Notes: generated by a model not told the origin, from the sequence alone. A stretch of 64,000 nt of DNA from Actinacidiphila yanglinensis (GCF_900107965.1 NZ_FNVU01000026.1:62001-126000); one strand, 5' to 3'. Positions 9,521-18,983 are shown, counted from the stretch's first letter. Program-made: numbers and translations.

Positions 9521-10045
9521 TCACCGCTTCAGGCAGTCGGTCCGGCCGGTCACCGTGACGGTGAAGTTGTCCGCCCCCTGTCGGGCGGTGAGGGTGATGT
9601 GGGTGCCGGACTTGTTGTTGACCAGGGGCCAGGCCACGACGGACGGGCCGGTCTGCTGCGCGACTCCGGTGTCCTGCTCGTATCCGCGGCTGGCGTTCTC
9701 GAGGACCGAGTCCCCTATGGAGAGCAGGCCGTGCATGTCCGACGCGGTGGGCGTCCCCTTCCACGGTCTGACCTGCCGGGCGGAGAACGTGCGCCTCGCC
9801 TTTCCGTCCCCACACGGGATAGCGGAGGTCCCGTTCTCCGTGACGGTATAGGCGGGCAGCTTGGCCCCGGCGTTCGATGCCATGGCGTTCAGGACCGCGG
9901 TCGCGTCGGAGCGGAGGCGCGTGCCGGCCGCGGACGAGGAGAGTCCGTTGTCCTTCGACGCACTGCACGCCGTCGCACCGAGTACCAAGGCGAGCACACC
10001 GGCACCGGCAGTGGCGTGCCACCGGGTGGAAGCAACTCTGGGCAT
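9521..10045 (-). CDS. Small lipoprotein of unknown function
   Basis: The 174-aa precursor has a signal peptide with a lipobox (ALVLGATAC), so it should be lipidated and anchored on the outer face of the membrane. The mature part contains two Cys (CGDGKARR and the TDCLK C-terminus), perhaps a disulfide, and ends in a beta-rich segment ([22 protein letters not shown]). The ATG at 10045 has an ideal AGGAAGG 5 bp upstream; a GTG two codons earlier is too close to it. The gene faces the 661-aa unknown gene with 28 bp between the stops. Its biased but not extreme codon use resembles that partner. Function is unknown. Confidence 0.7.
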   Translation of the reverse strand: MPRVASTRWHATAGAGVLALVLGATACSASKDNGLSSSAAGTRLRSDATAVLNAMASNAGAKLPAYTVTENGTSAIPCGDGKARRTFSARQVRPWKGTPTASDMHGLLSIGDSVLENASRGYEQDTGVAQQTGPSVVAWPLVNNKSGTHITLTARQGADNFTVTVTGRTDCLKR

Positions 10046-10324
10046 CGGCACCTTCCTATCGACGCGGTCACGCTAGTGGCGGGTGGGACGTGCCAGGACG
10101 GCAGCCGGACTTTCTTGGCGCCCCCTTTGCCAAACGGATCTATGGGGACCGGCGGCGATGGCTCCACTTGCCGGCCCCCTTGCAACGCTGCGTCGGCGAG
10201 ACGGCGCGGAGACCGTCCCTGGGCCGCCCGGCCACAGTCCGCTCCGCCGCGGACCACCGGAGACGACCGTCACCATCGCGGCCGGGCTGGGCACCAGCTC
10301 ATGTCTGCGACACTGGTACGCATC

Positions 10325-11431
10325 ATGCCTGTACCCGGAGAACTGACGTTTGCCGTGCCGCGCGGGGCCAAGAAGCCGCCGCGGCATCTTGCCGACCTCT
10401 CGCCCGCGGAGCGGAGGGAGGCGGTGGCGGCGCTGGGGGAGAAGCCGTTCCGGGCCAAGCAGTTGTCGCAGCACTACTTCGCGCGGTACGCCGACGACCC
10501 GGCGGCCTGGACCGACATTCCGGCGGGCTCGCGGGACCGGCTGGCCGGTGACCTGCTGCCGGAACTGATGACGGTCGTCCGGCACGCCGCCTGCGACGAC
10601 GGGGCGACCCGCAAGACGCTCTGGCGGCTGTTCGACGGAACCCTCGTCGAGTCCGTGCTGATGCGGTACCCGGACCGGGTGACGATGTGCATCTCGTCAC
10701 AGGCCGGCTGCGGGATGAACTGCCCGTTCTGCGCCACCGGGCAGGCCGGGCTGGACCGGAACCTGTCCACCGCGGAGATCGTGCACCAGATCGTCGCCGG
10801 GATGCGCGCGCTGCGCGACGGCGAGGTGCCGGACGCCCCGGACCGGCTGTCCAACATCGTCTTCATGGGCATGGGCGAGCCGCTGGCGAACTACCGCCGG
10901 GTGGTCGACGCGATCCGCCGCCTCACCGACCCGGCGCCCGACGGCCTCGGGCTGTCCCAGCGCGGCATCACCGTCTCCACGGTCGGCCTGGTCCCCGCCA
11001 TGCACCGGTTCGCCGACGAGGGCTTCAAGTGCCGCCTCGCGGTGTCCCTGCACGCCCCCGACGACGAGCTGCGTGACACCCTCGTGCCGGTCAACACCCG
11101 CTGGAAGGTCCGCGAGGTCCTCGACGCCGCCTGGCACTACGCCGACGTCTCGGGGCGCCGCGTCTCCGTCGAGTACGCCCTGATCCGCGACGTGAACGAC
11201 CAGGCATGGCGCGCCGACCGGCTCGGCAAGCTGCTCAAGAACCACCGGGTGCACGTCAACCTGATCCCGCTCAACCCCACCCCCGGCTCGAAGTGGACCG
11301 CGTCCCGCCCGGAGGACGAGCGGGCGTTCGTGGCCGCCCTGGAGTCCCACGGCGTGCCGGTCACCGTCCGGGACACCCGCGGCCAGGAGATCGACGGGGC
11401 CTGCGGTCAGCTCGCCGCGTCGGCGCGCTGA
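10325..11431 (+). CDS. rlmN: 23S rRNA (adenine2503-C2)-methyltransferase, radical SAM
   Basis: The 368-aa enzyme methylates A2503 of 23S rRNA and A37 of some tRNAs. The radical-SAM cluster motif CxxxCxxC is visible as CGMNCPFC (about residues 133-140). The family marker segments [40 protein letters not shown] and [11 protein letters not shown] are intact, and the catalytic C-terminal Cys sits in [11 protein letters not shown]. The ATG at 10325 matches the MPxPGELTF start of Streptomyces RlmN; an upstream ATG at 10301 would add eight residues. Neither has a strong Shine-Dalgarno. The 279-bp gap upstream holds no recognisable gene. The thiamine riboswitch begins 33 bp downstream. Confidence 0.96.
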   Translation: MPVPGELTFAVPRGAKKPPRHLADLSPAERREAVAALGEKPFRAKQLSQHYFARYADDPAAWTDIPAGSRDRLAGDLLPELMTVVRHAACDDGATRKTLWRLFDGTLVESVLMRYPDRVTMCISSQAGCGMNCPFCATGQAGLDRNLSTAEIVHQIVAGMRALRDGEVPDAPDRLSNIVFMGMGEPLANYRRVVDAIRRLTDPAPDGLGLSQRGITVSTVGLVPAMHRFADEGFKCRLAVSLHAPDDELRDTLVPVNTRWKVREVLDAAWHYADVSGRRVSVEYALIRDVNDQAWRADRLGKLLKNHRVHVNLIPLNPTPGSKWTASRPEDERAFVAALESHGVPVTVRDTRGQEIDGACGQLAASAR

Positions 11432-11464
11432 TACGGTGCGCTGGTAGGACAACCGAACATCCGA

Positions 11465-11579
11465 CAGGGGAGCGCCTGAGACGGCGCTGAGAGTGCGGCT
11501 GGGGCGACGGGAGAACCGTCGAGGAGCCCAGGCCGCAGACCCTCCCACCTGATCCGGGTCATACCGGCGTAGGGAGTCA
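11465..11579 (+). promoter_or_regulatory. TPP riboswitch (THI element)
   Basis: The conserved TPP aptamer blocks are present in order: AGGGG with CGCCTGAGA, then CGCTGAGAGTGC, a variable stem (GACGGGAGAACCGTC), GACCCTCCCACCTGATC and the 3' block CCGGGTCATACCGG followed by CGTAGGGA. The element ends just before the thiB GTG, and its terminal AGGGAG is the only Shine-Dalgarno candidate. Ligand binding could therefore block translation directly by sequestering the ribosome site, the usual arrangement in actinobacteria. High thiamine pyrophosphate should repress thiBPQ. Confidence 0.95.
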
Positions 11580-11584
11580 GCACA

Positions 11585-12685
11585 GTGCAGAACACCACCC
11601 GTCGGCGTGCCGTGAGCACGCTGGTCCTCGCCACCGCGGGCGCCACCCTCCTCGCCGCCTGCGGCGGTTCCGGGTCCGGTTCCGGCGGGAAGGCCGACGG
11701 CAAGCCGTCGAAGACGGTCACCCTGGTCAGCCACGACTCGTTCGCCGCCTCCAAGTCCGTGATGGCGGAGTTCACCAAGGAGACCGGCTACACCGTCAAG
11801 GTGCTGCGCGGCGGCGACGCGGGCGCGGCCGTCAACCAGGCCATCCTCACCAAGGACCACCCGCGCGGCGACGTCTTCTTCGGTGTCGACAACACCCTGC
11901 TCTCGCGCGCCCTCGACAACGGCCTGTTCGACCCGTACACCGCCAAGGGCCTCGACCAGGTGGCCACCGATGTCCAACTCGACGCGAGCAAGCACCGCGT
12001 GACGCCGATCGACTCCGGCGACGTGTGCGTCAACTACGACCGCGCCTACTTCACCTCGCACCACCTCGCCCCGCCGCAGACCTTCGCCGACCTGGTCAAG
12101 CCGCAGTACAAGAACCTGCTGGTCACCGAGAACGTCTCCACCTCCTCGCCCGGCCTGGCCTTCCTGCTGGGCAGTGCGGCCACCTACGGGGACTCGGGCT
12201 GGCAGGCGTACTGGAAGAAGCTCAAGGCCAACGGGGTCCAGGTCGTGGACAGTTGGGAGCAGGCGTACGACAGCGCGTTCTCCGGGTCGGCCGCCGGGAA
12301 GAAGGCCAAGGGCAGCAAGCCGCTGGTGGTCTCGTACGCCTCCAGCCCGCCCGCCGAGGTGGTCGGCGTCAACCCGCCGCCCGCGCAGTCGCCCGTCGGG
12401 GTGGCCACCGGCACCTGCTTCCGCCAGATCGAGTTCGCCGGGGTGCTGCACGGCGCGAAGAACCCGGCGGGCGCCAAGGCCTTCATCGACTTCATGCTCA
12501 CCCGGACCTTCCAGCAGGACATGCCGCTCCAGATGTACGTGGACCCGGTCGTGAACGGCGCCAAGGAACCGTCGCTGTTCACCACGTACGGCGCGAAGGT
12601 CGCGCATCCGACGACGCTCCCGCCCGACAAGATCGCCGCGAAGCGTGACGACTGGGTGAAGTCGTGGAACTCCATCGTCCTGTAA
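11585..12685 (+). CDS. thiB: Thiamine ABC transporter substrate-binding lipoprotein
   Basis: The 366-aa ThiB-type periplasmic-binding protein carries a lipoprotein signal (LVLATAGATLLAACGG). The mature part starts KTVTLVSHDSFAASKSVMAEF and contains the GDVFFGVDNTLLSRAL and PIDSGDVCVNYD segments typical of ThiB/iron-type class II binding folds. Its start GTG lies only 6 bp after the TPP riboswitch, which identifies the substrate class as thiamine or its phosphates. It overlaps the permease gene by 22 bp, implying translational coupling within a thiBPQ operon. Length is close to that of family members. Confidence 0.93.
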   Translation: MQNTTRRRAVSTLVLATAGATLLAACGGSGSGSGGKADGKPSKTVTLVSHDSFAASKSVMAEFTKETGYTVKVLRGGDAGAAVNQAILTKDHPRGDVFFGVDNTLLSRALDNGLFDPYTAKGLDQVATDVQLDASKHRVTPIDSGDVCVNYDRAYFTSHHLAPPQTFADLVKPQYKNLLVTENVSTSSPGLAFLLGSAATYGDSGWQAYWKKLKANGVQVVDSWEQAYDSAFSGSAAGKKAKGSKPLVVSYASSPPAEVVGVNPPPAQSPVGVATGTCFRQIEFAGVLHGAKNPAGAKAFIDFMLTRTFQQDMPLQMYVDPVVNGAKEPSLFTTYGAKVAHPTTLPPDKIAAKRDDWVKSWNSIVL

Positions 12686-14493
12686 CGGCTCGCGGGGCGG
12701 GGCACCGGCGCGCGACCGCGACCGGCCTCGCCCTGGCCGCGCTGCCGGCGGCGTTCTTCGCCGCCTTCTTCGCCTACCCCGTCGCGTCCATCGTCGGCCG
12801 CGGCCTCCACGAGGGCGGCCACTGGCGGTTCGGCCGGATCGGCGACGTGCTCGGCGACGGCTCGGTGCGGCACGTGCTGTGGTTCACCTGCTGGCAGGCC
12901 GCCGCCTCCACCGCGCTGACCCTCGCGGTCGCGCTGCCCGGGGCGTACGCCTTCGCCCGGCTGGACTTCCCCGGCAAGCGGCTGCTGCGGGCCGTGGTCA
13001 CGGTGCCGTTCGTGCTGCCGACGGTCGTCGCCGGCTCGGCGTTCCTCGCGCTGCTCGGGCAGGGCGGCTTCACCGACAGCCTGTTCGGCGTGCGGCTGGA
13101 CACCTCGGTGTGGGCCATCCTCATCGCGCACGTCTTCTTCAACTACGCGGTGGTCGTCCGCACCGTCGGCGGGCTGTGGGCGCAGCTCGACCCGCGCCAG
13201 GAGGAGGCCGCCCGGATGCTCGGCGCGGGCCGCCTTGCCGCCTGGCGCCGCGTGACGCTGCCCGCCCTCGCCCCGTCCGTCGCGTCGGCCGGGGTGATGG
13301 TCTTCCTGTTCACCTTCACCTCCTTCGGCGTGATCCAGATCCTCGGCGGCCCCACCCGGGCCACCCTGGAGGTCGAGATCTACCGGGAGACCGCCGAGAT
13401 CTTCGACCTGCCGACCGCCGCCGTGCTCACCCTGCTCCAACTCCTCGCCGTCGTCGCGATCCTGGCCGTGCACGCGTGGACGGCGCGGCGCCGCGAGTCC
13501 GCGCTGCGGCTGGTCGATCCGGCGGGCACCGCGCACCGTCCACGCGGGATCGGCGAGCGGGCCCTGCTGGCCGGCGTGCTCGCGGTGATCGCGCTGCTGA
13601 TCCTGCTGCCGCTCGGCGTGCTCGCCGCCCGCTCGTTCGACGGCCCGACGGGCTACGGCCTCACCTTCTACCGCGCGCTCGGCTCCACCAGCGCCGACGG
13701 CACCTTCCTGGTCTCGCCGCTGCACACGGTCGCGAACTCGGTGCGCTACGCGGCGGCCGCCACCGTGATCGCCCTGGTGGTCGGCGGGCTGGCCGCGGCC
13801 GCCCTCACCCGCCGCACCGGGCGGCTGATGCGCGGCTTCGACGGGCTGCTGATGCTGCCGCTGGGCACCTCGGCGGTCACCGTCGGCTTCGGCTTCCTGA
13901 TCAGCCTCGACAGGCCGCCGCTCGACCTGCGCGACTCCTGGCTGCTGGTGCCGCTGGCGCAGGCGCTGGTGGGCGCGCCCTTCGTGGTGCGGGTGATGCT
14001 CCCGGTGCTGCGGGCGGTCGACCAGCGGCTGCGGGAGGCCGCCGCGGTGCTCGGCGCGTCCCCGCTGCGGGTCTGGCGTGAGGTCGAACTGCCCCTGGTC
14101 GGGCGGGCGCTGGGCATCGCCGCCGGGTTCGCGTTCTCCGTGTCGCTCGGCGAGTTCGGCGCGACGGTCTTCATCGCCCGCCCCGACAGCCCGACCCTGC
14201 CGGTGGCCGTCGCCCGCCTGCTCGGGCGGGCCGGCGCGATGAACTACGGCCAGGCGATGGCCCTGAGCACCATCCTCATGGTGGTGTGCGCGGCCAGCCT
14301 GCTCCTCCTGGAGTACCCGTTGTCAGGGCGGCGCCGCCGGGCCACCGGCCGCAAGGAGGTGCTTCCCGTCGCGCCCAGCGAGGGCAGCGCCCTTGCCGGT
14401 GCCGTCCCGTCCGCCGGGGAGAGGCCCGGCGCCGGGGACCCGGAACTCCCCGCGACCCCCTCCGTCCCCGCCCGCTCGGAGAGCCACCGATGA
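12664..14493 (+). CDS. thiP: Thiamine ABC transporter permease (fused two-domain)
   Basis: The 609-aa permease has about 12 predicted membrane spans. It contains two copies of the binding-protein-dependent permease domain, each with an EAA loop: EEAARMLGAGRLAAWRRVTLP in the N half and REAAAVLGASPLRVWREVELP in the C half. A fused duplicated permease is the ThiP arrangement. The GTG at 12664 lies inside the end of thiB. The last ~60 residues are a charged Pro/Ala tail, and the stop overlaps the thiQ start by 4 bp (ATGA). With ThiB and ThiQ it should form a complete thiamine importer in the cytoplasmic membrane. Confidence 0.93.
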   Translation: MELHRPVTARGAGHRRATATGLALAALPAAFFAAFFAYPVASIVGRGLHEGGHWRFGRIGDVLGDGSVRHVLWFTCWQAAASTALTLAVALPGAYAFARLDFPGKRLLRAVVTVPFVLPTVVAGSAFLALLGQGGFTDSLFGVRLDTSVWAILIAHVFFNYAVVVRTVGGLWAQLDPRQEEAARMLGAGRLAAWRRVTLPALAPSVASAGVMVFLFTFTSFGVIQILGGPTRATLEVEIYRETAEIFDLPTAAVLTLLQLLAVVAILAVHAWTARRRESALRLVDPAGTAHRPRGIGERALLAGVLAVIALLILLPLGVLAARSFDGPTGYGLTFYRALGSTSADGTFLVSPLHTVANSVRYAAAATVIALVVGGLAAAALTRRTGRLMRGFDGLLMLPLGTSAVTVGFGFLISLDRPPLDLRDSWLLVPLAQALVGAPFVVRVMLPVLRAVDQRLREAAAVLGASPLRVWREVELPLVGRALGIAAGFAFSVSLGEFGATVFIARPDSPTLPVAVARLLGRAGAMNYGQAMALSTILMVVCAASLLLLEYPLSGRRRRATGRKEVLPVAPSEGSALAGAVPSAGERPGAGDPELPATPSVPARSESHR

Positions 14494-15524
14494 CCGATCC
14501 CCTGCTGCGCCTGGACGCCGTCACCGTACGGTTCGGGGCGCGCGCCGCGCTGGACGCCGTGAGCCTGGACGCCGCCGCGCACGAGATCGTCTGCGTGCTC
14601 GGGCCCAGCGGCAGCGGCAAGTCCACGCTGCTGCGGGCCGTCGCCGGGCTCCAACAGCTCGACGGCGGCCGGGTGCTGCTGGATGGCGCCGACCAGGACG
14701 GCGTGCCCGCGCACCGCCGGGGGGTCGGGCTGATGTTCCAGGACCACCAGCTCTTCCCGCAGCGCGACGTCGGCGGCAACGTGGCTTTCGGGCCGCGCAT
14801 GCACAAGATGCCGCGGGACGCGCGCGACAGGCGCACCGCCGAACTCCTCGACCTGGTCGGCCTGCCCGGCGCCTCCGCCCGGCCGGTCGCCACGCTGTCC
14901 GGCGGCGAGCAGCAGCGGGTCGCACTGGCCCGCGCGCTCGCCCCCGAACCCCGGCTGCTGATGCTCGACGAGCCGCTGGGCCAGCTGGACCGCTCGCTGC
15001 GCGAGCGCCTGGTGGTGGAACTCCGCCGGCTGTTCGGGACGTTGGGCACCACCGTGCTGGCCGTCACGCACGACCAGGGCGAGGCGTTCGCGCTCGCGGA
15101 CCGGGTGGTGGTGATGCGCGACGGGCGGATCGAGCGCAGCGGCACGCCTCTTGAGGTCTGGCAGAAACCCGGTTCGGCGTTCGTGGCCCGCTTCCTCGGT
15201 TTCGACAACATCACCGCAGCCACCGTCAACGGCGCGGTCGCCGACACCGCCTGGGGCACGCTGCCGGTTCCCGCCGGCACCCCCGAGGGCGAGCACCAGC
15301 TCCTGGTCCGGCCCTCCGGGGTGCGGCTCGGCCCGCCCGGGGGAGGGCTGCGCTGCGAGGTGGTCTCCCGGACCTTCCGCGGCGGCCACGTCGGCGTGCT
15401 GCTGCGACCCGAGCGCGGCCCCGACCTCGAAGCGGAGTGCGTGCTGCGCGAGACCCCGGAGGAGGGTGCGGTGGTGGGGGCGGGCTTCGCGGCCGAGGAC
15501 GTGGTCGTGCTCGACCGCGAGTGA
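14490..15524 (+). CDS. thiQ: Thiamine ABC transporter ATP-binding protein
   Basis: This 344-aa ATPase has Walker A GPSGSGKST (about residue 37), a Q-loop in MFQDHQLFPQRDVGGN, the signature LSGGEQQRVALARAL, Walker B LLMLDEP and the H-loop AVTHD. The C-terminal ~110 residues form a small regulatory beta domain (TOBE-like; LLVRPSGVRLG, GGHVGVLLRPE), longer than the minimal E. coli ThiQ. The ATG overlaps the thiP stop as ATGA, so its translation is coupled to thiP. As the last gene of the riboswitch operon it should energise thiamine uptake. Confidence 0.93.
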   Translation: MTDPLLRLDAVTVRFGARAALDAVSLDAAAHEIVCVLGPSGSGKSTLLRAVAGLQQLDGGRVLLDGADQDGVPAHRRGVGLMFQDHQLFPQRDVGGNVAFGPRMHKMPRDARDRRTAELLDLVGLPGASARPVATLSGGEQQRVALARALAPEPRLLMLDEPLGQLDRSLRERLVVELRRLFGTLGTTVLAVTHDQGEAFALADRVVVMRDGRIERSGTPLEVWQKPGSAFVARFLGFDNITAATVNGAVADTAWGTLPVPAGTPEGEHQLLVRPSGVRLGPPGGGLRCEVVSRTFRGGHVGVLLRPERGPDLEAECVLRETPEEGAVVGAGFAAEDVVVLDRE

Positions 15525-15687
15525 CGTCCGCCGGGTGCGCCCGGCCGGCCCGGTGGTCGGTCGGCCAGTGACACGGAGGACGTCAGCACACAGGGGCGCG
15601 GGGAGCCGCGCGGCCGGCCCCCGACGGGGGAAGGCCCGGGCGCGACCGCGTCGGGCCGTGCGGGCGGCCCGCCCCGAAAGCAGCCCG

Positions 15688-16917
15688 CTACACGCTGAGC
15701 TGCTCCAGCGCCGCAGGCACCTCGTCCACACCGTCCACCAAGGCGATCCGCCGACTCATCGCGCGCCCCGCCGCCAGCGTCTGCAGCAGCGGCCAGGCCG
15801 GCAACTCGTCCGTCCAGTGCGCCCGGTCCACCAGGACCATCGGTGCCGGCTCGCCGCGCGAGCCGTAGTAGTTGGCGGTGGCGGCGTCGAAGATCTCCTG
15901 CACCGTCCCGGCCGCCCCCGGCAGGAACACCACTCCCGCCGAGCAGCGCGACAGCAGCCCGTCCTCGCGGGTGGCGTTGGCGAAGAACTTCGCGATGTGC
16001 GCGGCGAACGGGTTCGTCGGTTCGTGGCCGTAGAACCAGGTGGGCAGGCCGTAGGACGGCCCGCCGTCCGGCCACCGGTCGCGCACGTCGAACGCGGTGG
16101 CCGCCCACGCGTCGACGGAGGGGCCGAACGTCGGGGTGCCGGCCAGCACGTCCAGCGCCTTGCCGAGCATCACGTCGTCGTACGGGGCGGCGTACGCGCC
16201 GAAGTTGGCCGCCTCCATCGCCCCGGGGCCACCACCGGTCGCCACTGTCAGTCCGGCCCGGGCCAGCGAGCGGCCCAGCCGCGCGGCGCCCGCGTAGGCG
16301 TCCGTGCCGCGCTCCATGGCGTGGCCGCCCATCACCCCGACGACCTGGAGGCCGCCGAGCCGCTCGTCCAGCGCGTCGGAGACCGCGTCGTCGTGGATGG
16401 AGCGGAGCATCGAGGCGAACACGTCGCCGTCCTCCGCGGTCCGCAGCGACCAGGCGTGGGTCCGCGCGTCGGGGGTCGCCCGGTAGCCGTGCTCGGCCAG
16501 GCCCGCGTACAGCTCGTCGGGCCGGTACGGTGCCGCGCGGTACGGGTCGAAGGGCAGGCCGGGCACCGGCGGGAAGACCAGCGCGCCGCCTGCCCGTACA
16601 TGCGCCAGGGCCTGCGGCTCCATCGGGCAGCCGAGGAACACCGCCTCGGAGGTGTCGGTGACCAGCAGCGCGAAGGTCCGCGAGGTCAGGTCCACGGCCT
16701 GGAGCCGGCAGCCCGCGAACGACCCGCTGATCGCCACCGCGTCGAACTCCTCCAGCGTCTCCACGTCGCGGGGCCGGCGGTTCCCCTCCGGCGGCGCGGC
16801 ATCCACCGGTGCCTCGGGCGGCTCGGGCCACTGCTGCGGGAGCTGGGACGCGCGCGCCGGGCGGGGCAGGTGCGGAACGGGTGGATGGGGCGAATCGGGG
16901 GGAGTGGGTACGGGCAC
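15688..16917 (-). CDS. LOG-family Rossmann protein with long N-terminal extension
   Basis: This 409-aa protein has a C-terminal TIGR00725/LOG-like nucleotide-binding domain. TVATGGGPGAMEAANFGA binds the phosphate, and PGAAGTVQEIFDA is a variant of the usual PGGxGTxxE motif; the catalytic Glu is present. LOG enzymes release ribose-5-phosphate from nucleoside monophosphates. About 180 residues precede this domain, more than in classical LOG proteins, and include GCRLQAVDLTSRTFALLVTDTSEAVFLGC-type segments of unknown role. The start is a GTG at 16917; a poor Shine-Dalgarno leaves it uncertain, and the Pro-rich first 40 residues may be partly untranslated. It lies downstream of an ABC pair on the same strand. 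Confidence 0.8.
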   Translation of the reverse strand: MPVPTPPDSPHPPVPHLPRPARASQLPQQWPEPPEAPVDAAPPEGNRRPRDVETLEEFDAVAISGSFAGCRLQAVDLTSRTFALLVTDTSEAVFLGCPMEPQALAHVRAGGALVFPPVPGLPFDPYRAAPYRPDELYAGLAEHGYRATPDARTHAWSLRTAEDGDVFASMLRSIHDDAVSDALDERLGGLQVVGVMGGHAMERGTDAYAGAARLGRSLARAGLTVATGGGPGAMEAANFGAYAAPYDDVMLGKALDVLAGTPTFGPSVDAWAATAFDVRDRWPDGGPSYGLPTWFYGHEPTNPFAAHIAKFFANATREDGLLSRCSAGVVFLPGAAGTVQEIFDAATANYYGSRGEPAPMVLVDRAHWTDELPAWPLLQTLAAGRAMSRRIALVDGVDEVPAALEQLSV

Positions 16918-17056
16918 GCCTGCACGATAGCGCGGTCAGGTGAGCACGAGGTGGCGGGAGGGGGCTGACCTCGGGTCCAGGCCGTTGACGTGGCGCCGTG
17001 CACGGGGACCGCACACGGCGCCGCGTCGGCGGCGCATCAGGCGACGGGCAGCGGGT

Positions 17057-18169
17057 CTACGGCCGCGGGGACAGCGCGGCGACCAGCAGTGTCGGGGCGA
17101 GGAAGGCGACCACCAGGATGCCCACCCGGATCGCCGCGGACGCGCGCAGCAGGGACGCCGGGGCCGCGAGCTCGCGCAGCGCGGTGTTGGACGGCATGCG
17201 GGCGCTGCGGGACTCGACGGCGGCCACCGCGGCCGAGGCCAGCACGCACACCGCGACCAGCGTCGCCGCGAAGGTGGTCACCGGGCCGAGGGTGCGGCCG
17301 GTGTGCTGCTGCAGGCCGTACCCGGACAGGGCCGCCGCCGAGGTCGCCGACAGCAGGCCGAGCGGGCGGCCGAGCCGGCGTGCCTCGTGCTGGAGGCCGC
17401 GGCCGGACAGCAGCCGCAGCCCGCCGGGGCGGAAGGCCGCGAGCAGCCGGCCGCACCCGTGGACCAGGCCGGGGCCGGCCAGGACCAGTCCGGCGGCGGT
17501 CAGCACCCAGCCGCCGACGGCGGCCGGCGCGATCGCGCCCATGCCGCTGGGCAGCGCGAGGGTGTGCCCGTCGGGCGCGGTCACCTCGATCGCCAGGCCG
17601 GTCGCGACCAGCGCGACGCCCCAGGGCAGCCCGCCCGGCACCCCGTCGGCGGCCTCGCCGCCGGTGCGCAGCCGCGCGGCGCTGGCGGCGCCGGTCGCGA
17701 CCGGGACCAGCGCCAGCAGCGTCACCGCCCCGGCCGCCGGCAGGCTGCGGCCCGTCGCGAGCAGCCCGGGCCCGACACCGTGATACGGGACGCCGGTGAT
17801 GTCCCCGCGCAACTGGAGGAAGGTGACCAGGGCCAGGGCACTGCCGAACGCGCACACCAGGGTCGCGGTCGCCGCGGCCAGCAGCACCACGCCGGTCCGG
17901 CCGAGGCCGACCGCGGCAAGGCCCGGGCGCGGCCAGGCACCGGGCTGCGCGCGGCCCACCGCGACGGCGAGCTGCACCGTGACGACGACGGGCACCACGC
18001 ACCAGCCGAGCCGTACGACCGCGTCCGACGCGCCGCCCTTCGGGTGCGCGAGGGCCCAGCCGAGCGCGGCCAGCAGGAGCAGGCCCGTACCCCACGACGC
18101 GAGCGCCACCAGGGCCCAGCGGGCCAGTGCGGCCGGACGCGCCCCGCGCAGCAGCCGCAGGCTCAGCAC
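17057..18169 (-). CDS. ABC transporter permease-like membrane protein
   Basis: The 370-aa, very hydrophobic protein has roughly eight to ten predicted spans, for example LVALASWGTGLLLLAALGWAL, CVVPVVVTVQLAVAVG and VGILVVAFLAPTLLVAAL. The overall layout resembles an FtsX-like or ABC-2 permease from Streptomyces, but no diagnostic motif was found. The GTG at 18169 has GGAG 6 bp upstream. Its gene follows the ABC ATPase gene after 91 bp on the same strand, which is the best evidence for function. The substrate is unknown. Confidence 0.75.
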   Translation of the reverse strand: MLSLRLLRGARPAALARWALVALASWGTGLLLLAALGWALAHPKGGASDAVVRLGWCVVPVVVTVQLAVAVGRAQPGAWPRPGLAAVGLGRTGVVLLAAATATLVCAFGSALALVTFLQLRGDITGVPYHGVGPGLLATGRSLPAAGAVTLLALVPVATGAASAARLRTGGEAADGVPGGLPWGVALVATGLAIEVTAPDGHTLALPSGMGAIAPAAVGGWVLTAAGLVLAGPGLVHGCGRLLAAFRPGGLRLLSGRGLQHEARRLGRPLGLLSATSAAALSGYGLQQHTGRTLGPVTTFAATLVAVCVLASAAVAAVESRSARMPSNTALRELAAPASLLRASAAIRVGILVVAFLAPTLLVAALSPRP

Positions 18170-18260
18170 GATCCGCTCCGCGGTGCGGCGGTCGCACGCC
18201 GGCCCGGCTCGGCCCGTCTGCCGTGCGCGCCTGCGTCGCCGGCGCCTCCGTCGCGGCCCT

Positions 18261-18983
18261 TCATACGACGGCCGGGCGGGGAGCGGACAGATCCTGGTCC
18301 TGGGCGGGGGTGCCGGCGCGGCCGTCGCTGAAGGGGATGACGCGGTCGGCGTGGCGGGCGATGTCGGGGTCGCTGGTGGCGAGGATGACGGTGATGCCGT
18401 GGGTGCGGGCCGCGCTGGTGAGGGTGCGGAGCACCTGGGCGCGGTCGCTGTGGTGCAGCGGCGCGGTCGGCTCGTCGGCGAAGACCACCGCGGGAGCGGT
18501 GACCAGCGCCCTGGCCACGGCGACGCGCTGGCGCTTGGCGGCGGGCAGCCCGGCCGGGCGGCGGCGGGCGATGTCGCCGATGTCGAGGCGGTCCAGCCAC
18601 TCGCGGGCGGCGGCGCGGGCGGTCCTGCTTCCCTCGCCGCGCAGCAGCAAAGGCAGCGCGGCGTTCTCCCACACGTTCAGCTCGGGCAGCAGCTGCGGGT
18701 CGGCGCCGATCCAGCCGAAGCGGTCGCGGCGGAGCCGTTCACGGGCGGGTTCGGGCAGCGTGTGCACCGGGCCGCTGTTGAACCACACCTCGCCCTCGTC
18801 GGGGACGAGCTGCCCGGACAGGCAGCGCAGCAGCGTCGACTTCCCGGAGCCGCGGGGGCCGGCCAGTGCGAGGATCTCGCCGGCCCGCACGTTGATCGAC
18901 ACGCCGAGCAGTGCGGGCGAGCCCTGGTAGGAGTGGCGCAATGCGCGGGCCCAGAGCACGTCGTTGTCGGGCGGGGCCTCCAT
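18261..18983 (-). CDS. ABC transporter ATP-binding protein with degenerate motifs
   Basis: This 240-aa ATPase has an intact Walker A (GPRGSGKST, about residue 43) and Walker B with catalytic Glu (AVVFADEP). Its other motifs are altered: the LSGGQ signature reads LPAAKRQR, the D-loop reads APLH, and the switch His of the H-loop is Ser (ILATSDPD). The helical and Q-loop region reads GWIGADPQLLPELNVWENAA, as in MacB/LolD-type proteins. Such changes suggest a low-turnover or regulatory transporter. It is upstream of the permease gene, and the pair are probably co-transcribed. The aminotransferase gene lies 245 bp upstream on the same strand. Confidence 0.85.
   Translation of the reverse strand: MEAPPDNDVLWARALRHSYQGSPALLGVSINVRAGEILALAGPRGSGKSTLLRCLSGQLVPDEGEVWFNSGPVHTLPEPARERLRRDRFGWIGADPQLLPELNVWENAALPLLLRGEGSRTARAAAREWLDRLDIGDIARRRPAGLPAAKRQRVAVARALVTAPAVVFADEPTAPLHHSDRAQVLRTLTSAARTHGITVILATSDPDIARHADRVIPFSDGRAGTPAQDQDLSAPRPAVV

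Noticed and set aside
10046-10324. Possible small gene between the lipoprotein and rlmN genes
   Set aside because: No frame shows codon bias, a ribosome site or conserved-looking protein sequence.
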